This document shows, piece by piece, positions 63,901-64,000 of a stretch of DNA of 64,000 bases. A program made the translations under genes and the position numbers. A model generated the notes under the pieces. The model saw only the letters and a program-made list of their open reading frames with translations, did not search any database and was not told where the DNA came from. Each line of letters opens with the position of its first letter. The first letter of the stretch is position 1. Origin of the DNA: Progne subis subis (Eukaryota > Chordata > Aves > Passeriformes > Hirundinidae); the NCBI GenBank assembly GCA_022316685.1, contig JAKJHU010000023.1, forward strand, positions 6,993,192 through 7,057,191, read 5' to 3'.

Positions 63901-64000
63901 AGCCTTCCGGCATTCTAGACAAAAGGAAAATGCTATGCTTGAGTTGGAACTGCTGCCTGTAAAAATCAACCATCTATTACCTCAGAGACTGTCTCTGCCC
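60961..64000. other. unique AT-rich non-coding DNA
   Basis: An A-rich (GAAA)n tract lies at about 61,500-61,540. No gene, LTR or CR1 was recognised up to the window end. Confidence 0.5.

Overview
This window looks like intergenic or deep intronic DNA from a bird, most likely a songbird. The base composition is AT-rich. CR1-type LINE 3' ends are present, with a terminal ATTCTATGATTCT-like motif, together with many solo retroviral LTRs; several of these resemble LTR types I associate with passerine genomes (from memory, not searched). I found no convincing protein-coding exon, tRNA or rRNA. The open frames are short, lack recognisable domains, or lie in LTRs and simple repeats. Bacterial features (operons, ribosome binding sites, CRISPR) do not apply.

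Layout. 1-5,400 is unique AT-rich DNA with a more GC-rich, possibly conserved patch at about 2,030-2,830. A solo LTR lies at 5,394-5,941. From 5,947 to 18,000 the DNA is mostly unique, with a GTAT repeat, a 274-bp GGAA tract (11,581-11,854) and a CR1 3' end (12,717-12,880). A long LTR-like element with a GC-rich core fills about 18,060-19,433. A 39-bp minisatellite is at 20,295-20,480 inside a GC-rich patch. 20,900-31,200 is mostly unique. The 31-58 kb part is a retrovirus graveyard. Two copies of one minus-strand LTR family lie at 31,543-32,027 and 56,774-57,269. Two nested pairs occur, each a 6-bp-TSD LTR sitting inside a 5-bp-TSD LTR (35,639-36,329 inside 35,557-36,890; 47,059-47,681 inside 46,583-47,770). 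One further solo LTR is at 43,796-44,501. A pure AAGGG pentanucleotide array of 65 units lies at 57,706-58,030. The last 6 kb is unique apart from a stretch at about 60,270-60,960 whose minus strand reads like a decayed coding sequence.

The strongest observations rest on direct reading: target-site duplications (TSDs) that fix the LTR ends and insertion order, two very long uninterrupted purine repeats, a perfect 21-bp-arm hairpin and a perfect 47-bp tandem duplication. I did not find a new multi-gene system. The window records repeated ERV insertion into older ERV LTRs, each now reduced to a solo LTR, within a gene-poor region.
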